A DNA stretch of 64,000 bases from a bacterium (GTDB taxonomy: Bacteria > Bacillota > Clostridia > Lachnospirales > Lachnospiraceae), in contig SFRL01000008.1 in assembly GCA_004562765.1 (NCBI GenBank), forward strand, positions 14,080-78,079, read 5' to 3'. How positions within the stretch are numbered: the stretch's first letter is position 1; the number at the start of each line of letters is the position of its first letter. Below, one piece after another: positions 26,292-33,996 of the stretch. The position numbers and the translations under genes were made by a program. The notes beneath the pieces are model-generated. The model was not told where the DNA came from. It saw only the letters and a list, made by a program, of their open reading frames with translations, and did not search any database.

Positions 26292-27164
26292 TCAAGGAAC
26301 GTGCGGCTTCTCCGGCTTTGCCGTAACTACCAGCAATTCACTGCGGTTAAAGATGCGTATATGAAACGTGTGTGTTCCCATCCCGCGACTGACAAGCGCC
26401 GTCTGCCCGCCCTCATCAAAGCGTCCGAAACTGTGCTTTGGGAACAGTTCAAACTGTGGTGAGATCACGCTTCCGATTCCCGGAATGCACACAAGTCCTC
26501 CGTGGTAGTGTCCGGACAGGCTCAGATCCGCGCCCCATGCAAAGTATTCCGGCACATACTTCGGCGTATGTGCAAGCAGGATCTGGTAACGTGATACATC
26601 CGGCCGTCCCAGGCAGCGAGACAGCTCTCCCGGTGCCAACGGCGTATCGACTCCCTTTTTATAGTAAGGCAGCGGCAGCTCCAATCCGAGGATCACCAGT
26701 TCATCTTCTCCCGCTTTCACGATCTCCCGTTCATTGTTCAGAATGTGCACTCCAAGCTCTGTCATGCGCATTTTCAGCTGCTGATACGAAGCATGGTTTT
26801 TGTGCTCCGGGTCTTCCAGTCGGCTCTCATGATTCCCATTGGAAAAATAGACAGGCGCGATCGCTGTCAGCTGCTCCATCAGCTCCTCCGTCACATAAAA
26901 AAGCTCAGGCTTTGTCTGTACGATCAGATCACCCGGAACAAAAATGGCTTCGGGAGACTCCTCGCGGATCGCCTGAACCAGACGCTCATTGTGTCTGCCG
27001 TAACGCCACAAATGCAGATCTGCCAAAACCACCCACTTGTGCTCTCCCTTTAATTTGTCCGAACAGATCTGATAGGTTGTCCTGTTAAAACGCATCAGCT
27101 CCTGCACCTGCCAGATCACACAGATGACCAGAAGACAAAGAAGGATCCCAATAATCTGAAACAT
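26292..27164 (-). CDS. Membrane-anchored metallophosphoesterase
   Basis: This is a 290-residue calcineurin-like phosphoesterase with an N-terminal membrane helix (about residues 2-19). The metal-site motifs occur in order: DLHLWRYG, VPGDLIV, SNGNHES and SLSGHYHGG. It resembles YkuE-type enzymes, whose substrate is generally unclear. The ATG at 27164 is preferred because a GGAGGTGA ribosome site lies 5 nt upstream. The gene ends ~140 nt before scpA with that gene's promoter between, so it is probably a separate unit. Confidence 0.9.
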   Translation of the reverse strand: MFQIIGILLCLLVICVIWQVQELMRFNRTTYQICSDKLKGEHKWVVLADLHLWRYGRHNERLVQAIREESPEAIFVPGDLIVQTKPELFYVTEELMEQLTAIAPVYFSNGNHESRLEDPEHKNHASYQQLKMRMTELGVHILNNEREIVKAGEDELVILGLELPLPYYKKGVDTPLAPGELSRCLGRPDVSRYQILLAHTPKYVPEYFAWGADLSLSGHYHGGLVCIPGIGSVISPQFELFPKHSFGRFDEGGQTALVSRGMGTHTFHIRIFNRSELLVVTAKPEKPHVP

Positions 27165-27281
27165 AAGCGTCACCTCCTCCCTGTAGTTTTTCGTAACTAT
27201 TTCGCATGTCCGCAGCAGGATCTTTCATAAATTCTTCCGGCACCTCGTAAACTATTACAAAGCCCGGAAGGATCCTATGCT

Positions 27282-28544
27282 ATGCATCTGAATAAAACGT
27301 TTCAAAAATATCTCAAAAAAAGAATGATTCCCTTACTGCTTGTATATGTACTAACGTTCTCCACTGTACTATCCGTGTCAGCAGAGCCGGCTTCCACTGA
27401 TGGAACCCCAGCCGGTACAGCTGATTCCTCCGACAGTCAAAATGCCTCAGACAGCCAGACAGCCGCTCTTGATCCGGCCGCAAAGTCTGCTTTGATCATG
27501 GAAGCCAAAACCGGAACCGTTATCTTTGAAAAAAACGCGGACGAACGCCTCCGCCCAGCCAGCGTAACAAAGATCATGACGCTTCTACTCATTTTTGAAG
27601 GTCTGGAAAAAAAGCAGTACACACTGGATGATATCGTTACTGTGTCTGAGCACGCCGCAGGCATGGGCGGCTCACAGGTATATCTGGAACCGGGTGAAAC
27701 GCAGACTGTAAATGATATGATCAAATGCATCAGCATCGCCAGTGCCAACGATGCAAGCGTCGCCATGGCAGAATTTGTCGCCGGTTCCGAACCCGCCTTT
27801 GTAGAGCAGATGAACGCGAAAGCAAAAGAACTCGGCATGAGCAATACGACCTTTGTCAACTGCTGCGGTCTGGAAGCAGAAGGACATCTGACTACTGCCA
27901 GAGACATTGCCCTCATGTCCCGTGAGCTGGTCACAAAACACCCTCAGATCCACGATTATTGTACCGTCTGGCAGGATACGATCACACACGAAACACGCCG
28001 CGGCTCCTCTGAGTTTGGTCTGACAAACACAAACAAATTTTTAAAGCAGTACACCTATGCAAACGGATTAAAAACCGGCTATACATCCCTTGCCAAATAC
28101 TGTATCAGCGCTACCGCCGCAAAGGATTCACTGGAGCTGATCACCGTGCTCATGGCGGAGCCTGATATTAAATCCCGCGTGAAAGATCTGCAAAGCTGTA
28201 TGGATTACGGATTCTCCAGATGTAAGCTCTACGAAGATACAAACGAGGATCCTCTGACACCGCTCCCTGTCAAACACGGAAAAACAGATGTACTGCCGAT
28301 CGTCTACGACGGTGCCATGGAATATCTGGACACGGACGGAAGAGATCTCTCCGCAGTGGAGAAAACACTCTCCCTTCCGGAAGCAATCGAAGCCCCCATC
28401 AACGAAGGTGACATCGTCGGCGAAGCTGTCTACACGCTGAACGGCACACTGCTCGGCTCAGTGTCCATCCGCGCCGCCGGAACCGTTGAACAGGCAGACT
28501 ATCCATACTATTTTTTAAAGGCTGCACGCGCGTTTTTCCTATAA
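27282..28544 (+). CDS. dacF: D-alanyl-D-alanine carboxypeptidase (DacF/PBP5-like)
   Basis: This is a 420-residue secreted penicillin-binding protein. The signal peptide (residues ~1-34, ending VSAEPA) and an Ala/Ser/Asp-rich spacer precede the catalytic domain with SVTK (94-97), SAN (154-156) and KTG (264-266). It trims the terminal D-Ala of peptidoglycan stem peptides. A C-terminal PBP5-type domain follows. It is one of only three plus-strand genes in the window and its last 6 nt overlap the end of the cardiolipin synthase gene. Confidence 0.93.
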   Translation: MHLNKTFQKYLKKRMIPLLLVYVLTFSTVLSVSAEPASTDGTPAGTADSSDSQNASDSQTAALDPAAKSALIMEAKTGTVIFEKNADERLRPASVTKIMTLLLIFEGLEKKQYTLDDIVTVSEHAAGMGGSQVYLEPGETQTVNDMIKCISIASANDASVAMAEFVAGSEPAFVEQMNAKAKELGMSNTTFVNCCGLEAEGHLTTARDIALMSRELVTKHPQIHDYCTVWQDTITHETRRGSSEFGLTNTNKFLKQYTYANGLKTGYTSLAKYCISATAAKDSLELITVLMAEPDIKSRVKDLQSCMDYGFSRCKLYEDTNEDPLTPLPVKHGKTDVLPIVYDGAMEYLDTDGRDLSAVEKTLSLPEAIEAPINEGDIVGEAVYTLNGTLLGSVSIRAAGTVEQADYPYYFLKAARAFFL

Positions 28545-30077
28545 TAGCGGTGCAATGAGGCGCAGGAACGCATGCAGCATACGCATGCCAAAAGGATGCT
28601 TCCTCTGACAATCGCAAAGCTGTATCTCTCTGGATACCGCAAATGTCTCAACCATATCTGTATACACCTGCTCAACCACCGGTGTCTGATACACGAAGAC
28701 GCCACATTCAAAATGCAGATAGAGACTGCGGTAGTCCAGATTGACGCTGCCTACTGTTGCGTATTTATCATCACAGACAAAGCACTTTGCATGCAGAAAA
28801 CCCGGCGTATATTCATAAATACGGACACCGTTTTCCAGCAGTCTTGCATAATGTGAACGTGTGAGAAAGAACACCAGCTTTTTGTCCGGAATACCGGGTG
28901 TAACAATACGCACATCCACACCACTCTTTGCCGCATTACACAGTGCAACGGTCATCTCCTGATCCAGGATCAGATACGGCGTGAAAATATAGACATATCT
29001 CGTCGCACGGTTGATCATGTTCAAATAAATGTTTTCACCGACGTTCTCATTGTCCAGTGGCGTGTCATCATAGGGCTGCACATAGCCCTGTGTGGGGATC
29101 TGTTCGGCAAAAGAGGCATCGGGCAGGTATGCTTCACAGTCTGATTCACTTCCGACAACGTAATCCCACATTTCCAGAAACATCACCGTAAAGCTCTTTG
29201 CAGCTGCACCTTCCAGACGGATACCGGTATCCTTCCAGTAACCAAACCGATCGATCTTATTAATATACTCATCTGCAATATTTACGCCGCCGGTGTAACT
29301 GATCTTTCCATCCACCACCATGATCTTGCGATGGTCTCTGTTATTCATAATGATCGCCAGCACCGGGCGCGCCGGATTAAAAGCAGCACACTTGATACCT
29401 TTTTCCTGCAGTTTGCGGTAAAAATGTGCCGGCATTTTGTTGATACAGCCTACATCATCGTAGATCAGGCGGACATCCACGCCCTCTGCCACTTTTTTCA
29501 CCAGTTCATCCACAAGAGTGTCATACATCTCGCCCGTATCCAGAATAAAGTATTCCAGAAAAATGTATTTTTCCGCACGCCTGATATCTGCAAGCATTGC
29601 CTCAAACAGTTCCTCCCCGCATTTATAATAACAGCTGGAGGTATGACCACAGATCGGGTCATGGGACGCATGCCAGATATAATCAGACTGCATTGCCGCC
29701 TGCGGATGCTCAGCCCGTAATTCTTCCGTAATCTGCGTATCCTCGGTCAGATACGGTTCGATCTTGGCGTTCACGGCATCCATACGCTTTCTTGTGCCAC
29801 GGGTCAGTCCGGGACGCCCAAAGATCAGGTATACAGGTACACCAACGATCGGTACCATCATGATAAAAAATACCCACGACAACTTAAATGACGGATTCGT
29901 CCACCGCGTAATGACGGAAAATGCCAATACGATCGCGATCACATTCACGATCGCCGAAACGAAGTTGTAGCGTACGCTGAAATCAGCTAAAAACAAAACG
30001 ATCCATGCGATCTGCAACAGGATCATCACTCCTATAATAAACAGTCGACTTGTCAACATTTTAAATATTCGTTTCAT
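28539..30077 (-). CDS. cls: Cardiolipin synthase
   Basis: This is a 512-residue phospholipase D-superfamily enzyme that joins phosphatidylglycerols into cardiolipin. Two N-terminal membrane helices (about residues 8-55) precede two HKD motifs, HRKIMVVDGKISYTGGVN and HAKCFVCDDKYATVGSVN. The ATG at 30077 has an AGAGGA site 9 nt upstream; an in-frame start 13 codons further out is less likely. A structured element and the subtilase gene lie upstream. Confidence 0.94.
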   Translation of the reverse strand: MKRIFKMLTSRLFIIGVMILLQIAWIVLFLADFSVRYNFVSAIVNVIAIVLAFSVITRWTNPSFKLSWVFFIMMVPIVGVPVYLIFGRPGLTRGTRKRMDAVNAKIEPYLTEDTQITEELRAEHPQAAMQSDYIWHASHDPICGHTSSCYYKCGEELFEAMLADIRRAEKYIFLEYFILDTGEMYDTLVDELVKKVAEGVDVRLIYDDVGCINKMPAHFYRKLQEKGIKCAAFNPARPVLAIIMNNRDHRKIMVVDGKISYTGGVNIADEYINKIDRFGYWKDTGIRLEGAAAKSFTVMFLEMWDYVVGSESDCEAYLPDASFAEQIPTQGYVQPYDDTPLDNENVGENIYLNMINRATRYVYIFTPYLILDQEMTVALCNAAKSGVDVRIVTPGIPDKKLVFFLTRSHYARLLENGVRIYEYTPGFLHAKCFVCDDKYATVGSVNLDYRSLYLHFECGVFVYQTPVVEQVYTDMVETFAVSREIQLCDCQRKHPFGMRMLHAFLRLIAPLL

Positions 30078-30107
30078 CACGTGTATTCCTCTCTGCTTCC
30101 ATGATTC

Positions 30108-30230
30108 GCAGTGCATACCACTCGAAAAATCACAGATTTTTCTCGTTGTCGTGCATTCGCACTATCAAAATCATAAATTACAAATCCATCTGCGAGCAGA
30201 TAATTTGTAATTCTATGATTTTGGCACTGC
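30108..30230. repeat. Multi-hairpin structured intergenic element
   Basis: The sequence between the subtilase and cls genes folds as a compact multi-branch structure. A closing stem pairs GCAGTGC (30108-30114) with GCACTGC (30224-30230). Inside are an 8-bp hairpin (30124-30131 with 30135-30142), a 4-bp hairpin (30151-30154 with 30159-30162) and a long arm of 20 base pairs with one bulge (30166-30185 with 30203-30223), capped by a smaller stem. No U-tract marks it as a simple terminator, and no coding frame was credible. It may be a structured RNA, a processing site or a palindromic repeat/MITE-like unit. Confidence 0.65.
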
Positions 30231-30247
30231 TCATTGCTTATATCATA

Positions 30248-31123
30248 TCACATGAGCGCTGCAAAATCAAAATTCCCCCATCCCGGTTTTCCTTTCCTGC
30301 GCTGCAGCTTGCTGTACAAAAACAGTTTCAGATCAGACGGTGCAAAATCCGGATAGATCTCGCCCAGCACGGCAAGCCCACCGGTTACTACCGCAGTCGC
30401 CATGGAGGTTCCGCTCTTGCTGACGTAGCCGCCATGACTGCCGCAACTGATAATGTGTGTTCCCGGTGCCAGTATTTCCGGCTTTGTAACGCAGATTTCC
30501 GTAGGACCTCTTCCACTGTATCCCAGATGCATACTTCCTTTCAGCAATACGCGGTCATCATCATCCAGACTGCCCACGGTGATCAGTTCGGGAATCGTTC
30601 CGGGCACTGTCACAGAGGAAACTCCGGGACCATTGTTACCGGACGCAGCCACCACACAGATCCCTTTTTCCCAGAGTGTCTGGATCGCCGCGATCAGAGA
30701 CTGTTGTTCCTCGCGTTTGGTCTGAGGCATCATACCGATCGAAATATTCAAAAACCGGATATTGTAACGTGCCCGGTTGCTTATGATCCAGTCTACCGCA
30801 CGCACCACCGCCTCGATGTTCCCGTTTCCCATCGTATCCAATACCTTCAGGACGATATAATGACATCTCGGAGCGATCCCCGTATATTTACCGTTGCTGA
30901 GTATTCCGCTTCCACCAATAATGCCTGCCAGGTGTGTGCCATGACCATTATCATCATAGATACCGGTGCGCCCATTCACAAAATCCTTAAAATCCAGCAC
31001 CCGGTTTCTGAAATCCGGATGCATCGTGATACCCGTATCAAGAATTGCCACGGTGGAACCGCCGCCAAAATAACCTTCACCATGAGGAAGCTCTGTATGA
31101 ATTAATTTTCGTACACGTTCCAT
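30248..31123 (-). CDS. S8 family serine peptidase (intracellular subtilase-like)
   Basis: This is a 291-residue subtilase with the complete catalytic triad: Asp in AILDTGITMHPDF, His in DNGHGTHLAGI and Ser in SKSGTSMATAVV, plus the oxyanion Asn in AASGNNGPG. There is no signal peptide and only a short N-terminal extension, so it resembles intracellular subtilisin-type peptidases more than secreted ones. It is separated from pnp by ~190 nt that contain the pnp terminator. Confidence 0.92.
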   Translation of the reverse strand: MERVRKLIHTELPHGEGYFGGGSTVAILDTGITMHPDFRNRVLDFKDFVNGRTGIYDDNGHGTHLAGIIGGSGILSNGKYTGIAPRCHYIVLKVLDTMGNGNIEAVVRAVDWIISNRARYNIRFLNISIGMMPQTKREEQQSLIAAIQTLWEKGICVVAASGNNGPGVSSVTVPGTIPELITVGSLDDDDRVLLKGSMHLGYSGRGPTEICVTKPEILAPGTHIISCGSHGGYVSKSGTSMATAVVTGGLAVLGEIYPDFAPSDLKLFLYSKLQRRKGKPGWGNFDFAALM

Positions 31124-31228
31124 ATAAAATCCTTTGCCATCATAAAAAATCAGCTAAAAAATAAAATAATTGTTGGTTTATCATATGCAGGACAAATTGG
31201 AACGTGTTCTGACTTACCTCCAAAGCAC

Positions 31229-31261
31229 AAAAAGAGGAACCGGTCTTGCAACCAATTCCTC
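31229..31261 (-). terminator. Intrinsic terminator after pnp
   Basis: On the minus-strand RNA, GAGGAAUUGGU pairs with ACCGGUUCCUC (11 bp including two GU pairs, 6-nt loop), followed directly by UUUUU. The GU pairs form only in minus-strand RNA, which supports a minus-strand terminator. Confidence 0.8.
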
Positions 31262-31316
31262 CTCTGTAGCGGACTTGAAATTTCCGGCAGAAATATCCGG
31301 TCTTCACCTGTCCATT

Positions 31317-33413
31317 TTATTTTTCTGATTCTGCAACATCCTTCATAGAAAAACTCATACGGCCCATCTTATCCTTGCCCATGCACTTCACAGTCACCTT
31401 ATCGCCAAGTGTCAGGACATCCTCTACGCGGTTGATGCGTTCCTTTGCGATCTTGGAAATGTGAACCATGCCCTCTTTTCCGGGAGCAAACTCAACAAAT
31501 GCGCCGAACTCTTTAATGCTTACAACCACACCCTTGAAGATCTGTCCTTCCTCGAAGTCCGTTGTGATGATCTTGATCATCTCCACTGCCTTATCCATCA
31601 TAGCTGCGTCTGTTCCGCATACGGAAACAGCACCGTCGTCCGTGATGTCGATCTTCACACCGGTACGGTCAATGATCTCGTTGATCGTCTTTCCGCGCTG
31701 GCCAACCACATCGCCGATCTTCTGGGGATCGATCGTGATCTGGATGATCTTCGGTGCATAAGGGCCAACCTCCTTACGAGGCTCTGCAATTGCCTTTGAC
31801 ATACAGTTATCCATGATGAAGAAACGTGCTTCGCGACATCTTGCGATCGCACCCTCCACGATCGGACGTGTCAGGCCATGGATCTTGATATCCATCTGAA
31901 TGGCTGTGATACCGTCTTTCGTTCCGGTCACCTTGAAATCCATATCTCCGAAGAAGTCCTCCAGACCCTGAATATCCGTCAAAAGTACGAAATCGTCATC
32001 GGTGTCTCCGGTTACAAGACCACAGGAAATACCTGCAACCATCTTCTTGATCGGCACACCGGCAGCCATCAGTGACATGCAGGATGCACAGGTGGAAGCC
32101 ATAGAGGTGGAGCCGTTGGACTCAAATGTCTCGGATACGGCACGGATCGCATACGGGAATTCTTCCTCAGAAGGAAGCACCGGGATCAGCGCACGCTCAG
32201 CCAGTGCACCATGTCCGATCTCACGACGTCCCGGTCCACGGGAAACCTTTGTCTCACCTACAGAGTAAGCAGGGAAATTATACTGGTGCATATAACGCTT
32301 GGTGGTCACATTCGCATCCAGTCCATCCACCTTCTGTACCTCTGAGAGAGGAGCCAGTGTTACAATATCACAGATCTGCGTCTGTCCACGGGTGAACATT
32401 GCGGAACCGTGAACACGCGGAATAATGTCTACCTCAGCAGCCAGCGGACGGATCTGATCCAGTGCACGTCCGTCGGGACGCTTGTGATCCTTTAAGATCA
32501 TCTTGCGGACTGTCTTCTTCTGATACTGATAAATTGCATCGGGAAGCAGTGCCAGCCACTCCTCATTTTCTGCAAATGCAGCCTCTAACTTCTCGGTGAT
32601 CTGACGGATATTCTCCTCACGAACCTGTTTCACATCTGTGAAGACAGCCTCCTCCATCTCCGCGGGCGGAACGATCTTTTTGATCTCCTCAAAGAGCTCC
32701 TCGGGGATCGCGCAACTTGTATAAGCATGCTTGGGCTTGCCTACTTCTGCAACGATCTTGTTGATAAACTCAATGATCGTCTGGTTGATGTCGTGTGCCT
32801 TGTAGATCGCCTCGATCATCTTATCTTCGGGGATCTCGTTGGCACCGGCCTCGATCATGATAACCTTCTCTGCGGTGGATGCTACGGTCAGCTTCAGATC
32901 CCCCTTGTCCCACTGCTCCTGGGAAGGATTGACGATCAGCTCACCGTCGATCATACCCATCTGGGTCATGGCACAGGGACCATCAAAGGGGATATCAGAG
33001 ATACAGGTTGCGATCGCTGCACCTAACATTGCCACGATCTCAGGTCTGCACTCGGGGTCAACGCTCATGACCATGTTATTCAAAGTCACATCATTGCGGT
33101 AATCCTTCGGGAATAACGGACGCATCGGGCGGTCGATGACACGTGAAGTCAGAACCGCATTCTCAGATGCCTTTCCCTCTCTCTTGTTAAAGCCGCCGGG
33201 GATCTTGCCCACTGCGTACATTTTCTCCTCAAACTCTACACTCAGAGGGAAAAAGTCGATGCCGTCACGGGGCTTTTCAGATGCGGTTGCGGTAGATAAT
33301 ACGGTCGTATCGCCATATTTCATCAGCGCCGCACCGTTTGCCTGTGCAGCGACTCTGCCGATATCTACAGTCAGTGTCTTGCCGCCAAGCTCAATCGAAT
33401 AACTCTTGTACAT
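31317..33413 (-). CDS. pnp: Polyribonucleotide nucleotidyltransferase (PNPase)
   Basis: This is a 698-residue phosphorolytic 3'-5' exoribonuclease. Two RNase PH domains, the second with the active-site region RGQTQICDIVTLA, are followed by a KH domain (IGDVVGQRGKTINEI) and an S1 domain ending MSFSMKDVAES. The ATG at 33413 (MYKSYSIELGG) is chosen for its AAGGAG site; a start six codons upstream is unlikely. A long hairpin lies 32 nt upstream, suggesting RNase III/PNPase autoregulation. rpsO precedes it, as in many bacteria. Confidence 0.97.
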   Translation of the reverse strand: MYKSYSIELGGKTLTVDIGRVAAQANGAALMKYGDTTVLSTATASEKPRDGIDFFPLSVEFEEKMYAVGKIPGGFNKREGKASENAVLTSRVIDRPMRPLFPKDYRNDVTLNNMVMSVDPECRPEIVAMLGAAIATCISDIPFDGPCAMTQMGMIDGELIVNPSQEQWDKGDLKLTVASTAEKVIMIEAGANEIPEDKMIEAIYKAHDINQTIIEFINKIVAEVGKPKHAYTSCAIPEELFEEIKKIVPPAEMEEAVFTDVKQVREENIRQITEKLEAAFAENEEWLALLPDAIYQYQKKTVRKMILKDHKRPDGRALDQIRPLAAEVDIIPRVHGSAMFTRGQTQICDIVTLAPLSEVQKVDGLDANVTTKRYMHQYNFPAYSVGETKVSRGPGRREIGHGALAERALIPVLPSEEEFPYAIRAVSETFESNGSTSMASTCASCMSLMAAGVPIKKMVAGISCGLVTGDTDDDFVLLTDIQGLEDFFGDMDFKVTGTKDGITAIQMDIKIHGLTRPIVEGAIARCREARFFIMDNCMSKAIAEPRKEVGPYAPKIIQITIDPQKIGDVVGQRGKTINEIIDRTGVKIDITDDGAVSVCGTDAAMMDKAVEMIKIITTDFEEGQIFKGVVVSIKEFGAFVEFAPGKEGMVHISKIAKERINRVEDVLTLGDKVTVKCMGKDKMGRMSFSMKDVAESEK

Positions 33414-33444
33414 TTGTCTTCTCCTTTTCAATTTTGATGGTGAA

Positions 33445-33522
33445 GGCAGATGTTCCCGAAACTACTGAAAAAAACACAATCCGCTTATATTTTTTTCAGT
33501 GGTCTCGGAATCTTCATCTGCC
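33445..33522 (-). ncRNA. Long hairpin in the rpsO-pnp leader
   Basis: An extended imperfect inverted repeat covers the pnp 5' leader. An 8-bp base pairs 33445-33452 (GGCAGATG) with 33515-33522. A bulged middle stem (33453-33459 with 33505-33510) follows, then an 11-bp upper stem pairs 33464-33474 with 33490-33500 around a 15-nt loop. In enterobacteria a comparable pnp leader stem is cut by RNase III and then used by PNPase for autoregulation. The same role is inferred here. Confidence 0.75.
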
Positions 33523-33542
33523 ATGTGTGAAAGTAACAACTT

Positions 33543-33573
33543 AAAATAGAGCGGAGGAACTCCGCCCTATTTT
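33543..33573 (-). terminator. Terminator/attenuator hairpin after rpsO
   Basis: AAAATAG and CTATTTT enclose GCGGAG/CTCCGC with a 3-nt loop and one A/C mismatch. On the minus strand the hairpin starts 8 nt after the rpsO stop and ends in UUUU. The short U-tract and AU-rich base suggest partial read-through into pnp. Confidence 0.65.
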
Positions 33574-33580
33574 GAAAGTC

Positions 33581-33847
33581 TTATTTTCTTAAGCCTAAAC
33601 GCTCAATCAGAGAACGATAACGCTCGATATCCTTCTCTTTTAAGTAAGCCAGTAAACGACGTCTCTGACCTACCATCTTTAACAGACCTCTGCGTGAGTG
33701 ATGATCCTTTGCGTGTACCTTTAAATGCTCGTTCAGCTCGTTGATACGAGTGGTCAGTAACGCGATCTGTACCTCAGGTGAACCGGTATCGGTAGGGGTC
33801 TTGCCATACTCAGCAATGATTGCTGACTTCTGGTCTTTTGCTAACAT
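33581..33847 (-). CDS. rpsO: 30S ribosomal protein S15
   Basis: This is the 88-residue S15, which binds the central domain of 16S rRNA. The sequence is typical from KTPTDTGSPEVQIALLTTRI through DHHSRRGLLKMVGQRRRLL to IERLGLRK. The ATG at 33847 has an AAGGAGGAAA site; the frame stays open 29 codons upstream, but that stretch is leader RNA. Confidence 0.97.
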   Translation of the reverse strand: MLAKDQKSAIIAEYGKTPTDTGSPEVQIALLTTRINELNEHLKVHAKDHHSRRGLLKMVGQRRRLLAYLKEKDIERYRSLIERLGLRK

Positions 33848-33936
33848 ATTTGTTTCCTCCTTAAAATTTAATCGCCGGATATTCAGTAAGCGGTCGGAGT
33901 GTCCGGCAAACCGAATATGTGGCTGTTTACTCATAC
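33848..33936 (-). promoter_or_regulatory. rpsO leader RNA with competing stems
   Basis: The ~90-nt leader can form an outer stem (33879-33884 with 33913-33918) enclosing a hairpin (33891-33898 with 33902-33913). It can also form a competing, crossing pairing GCCGGA/TCCGGC (33874-33879 with 33902-33907) close to the ribosome site. Such pseudoknot-like leaders fit S15 autoregulation known in several bacteria, but the fold was not computed. Confidence 0.4.
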
Positions 33937-33942
33937 CTAAAC

Positions 33943-33971
33943 ACTATAGCATAACGATTATGTAAATGCAA
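33943..33971 (-). promoter_or_regulatory. Predicted sigma-A promoter for rpsO-pnp
   Basis: Minus strand TTGCAT (33966-33971) and TATAGT (33943-33948) are 17 nt apart, placing the start about 90 nt upstream of the rpsO ATG. Confidence 0.7.
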
Positions 33972-33996
33972 CGTTTTTTTCTATCATTATGCCGGA

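Noticed and set aside
26438..27088. 216-codon plus-strand frame
   Set aside because: It is the complement of the metallophosphoesterase gene, which keeps every metal-site motif.
30108..30230. Simple rho-independent terminator after the subtilase gene
   Set aside because: No hairpin in the element is followed by a U-tract on either strand, and the overall fold is multi-branched.
30101..31105. 334-codon plus-strand frame
   Set aside because: It is antisense to a subtilase with an intact catalytic triad, has biased composition and no recognisable domain.
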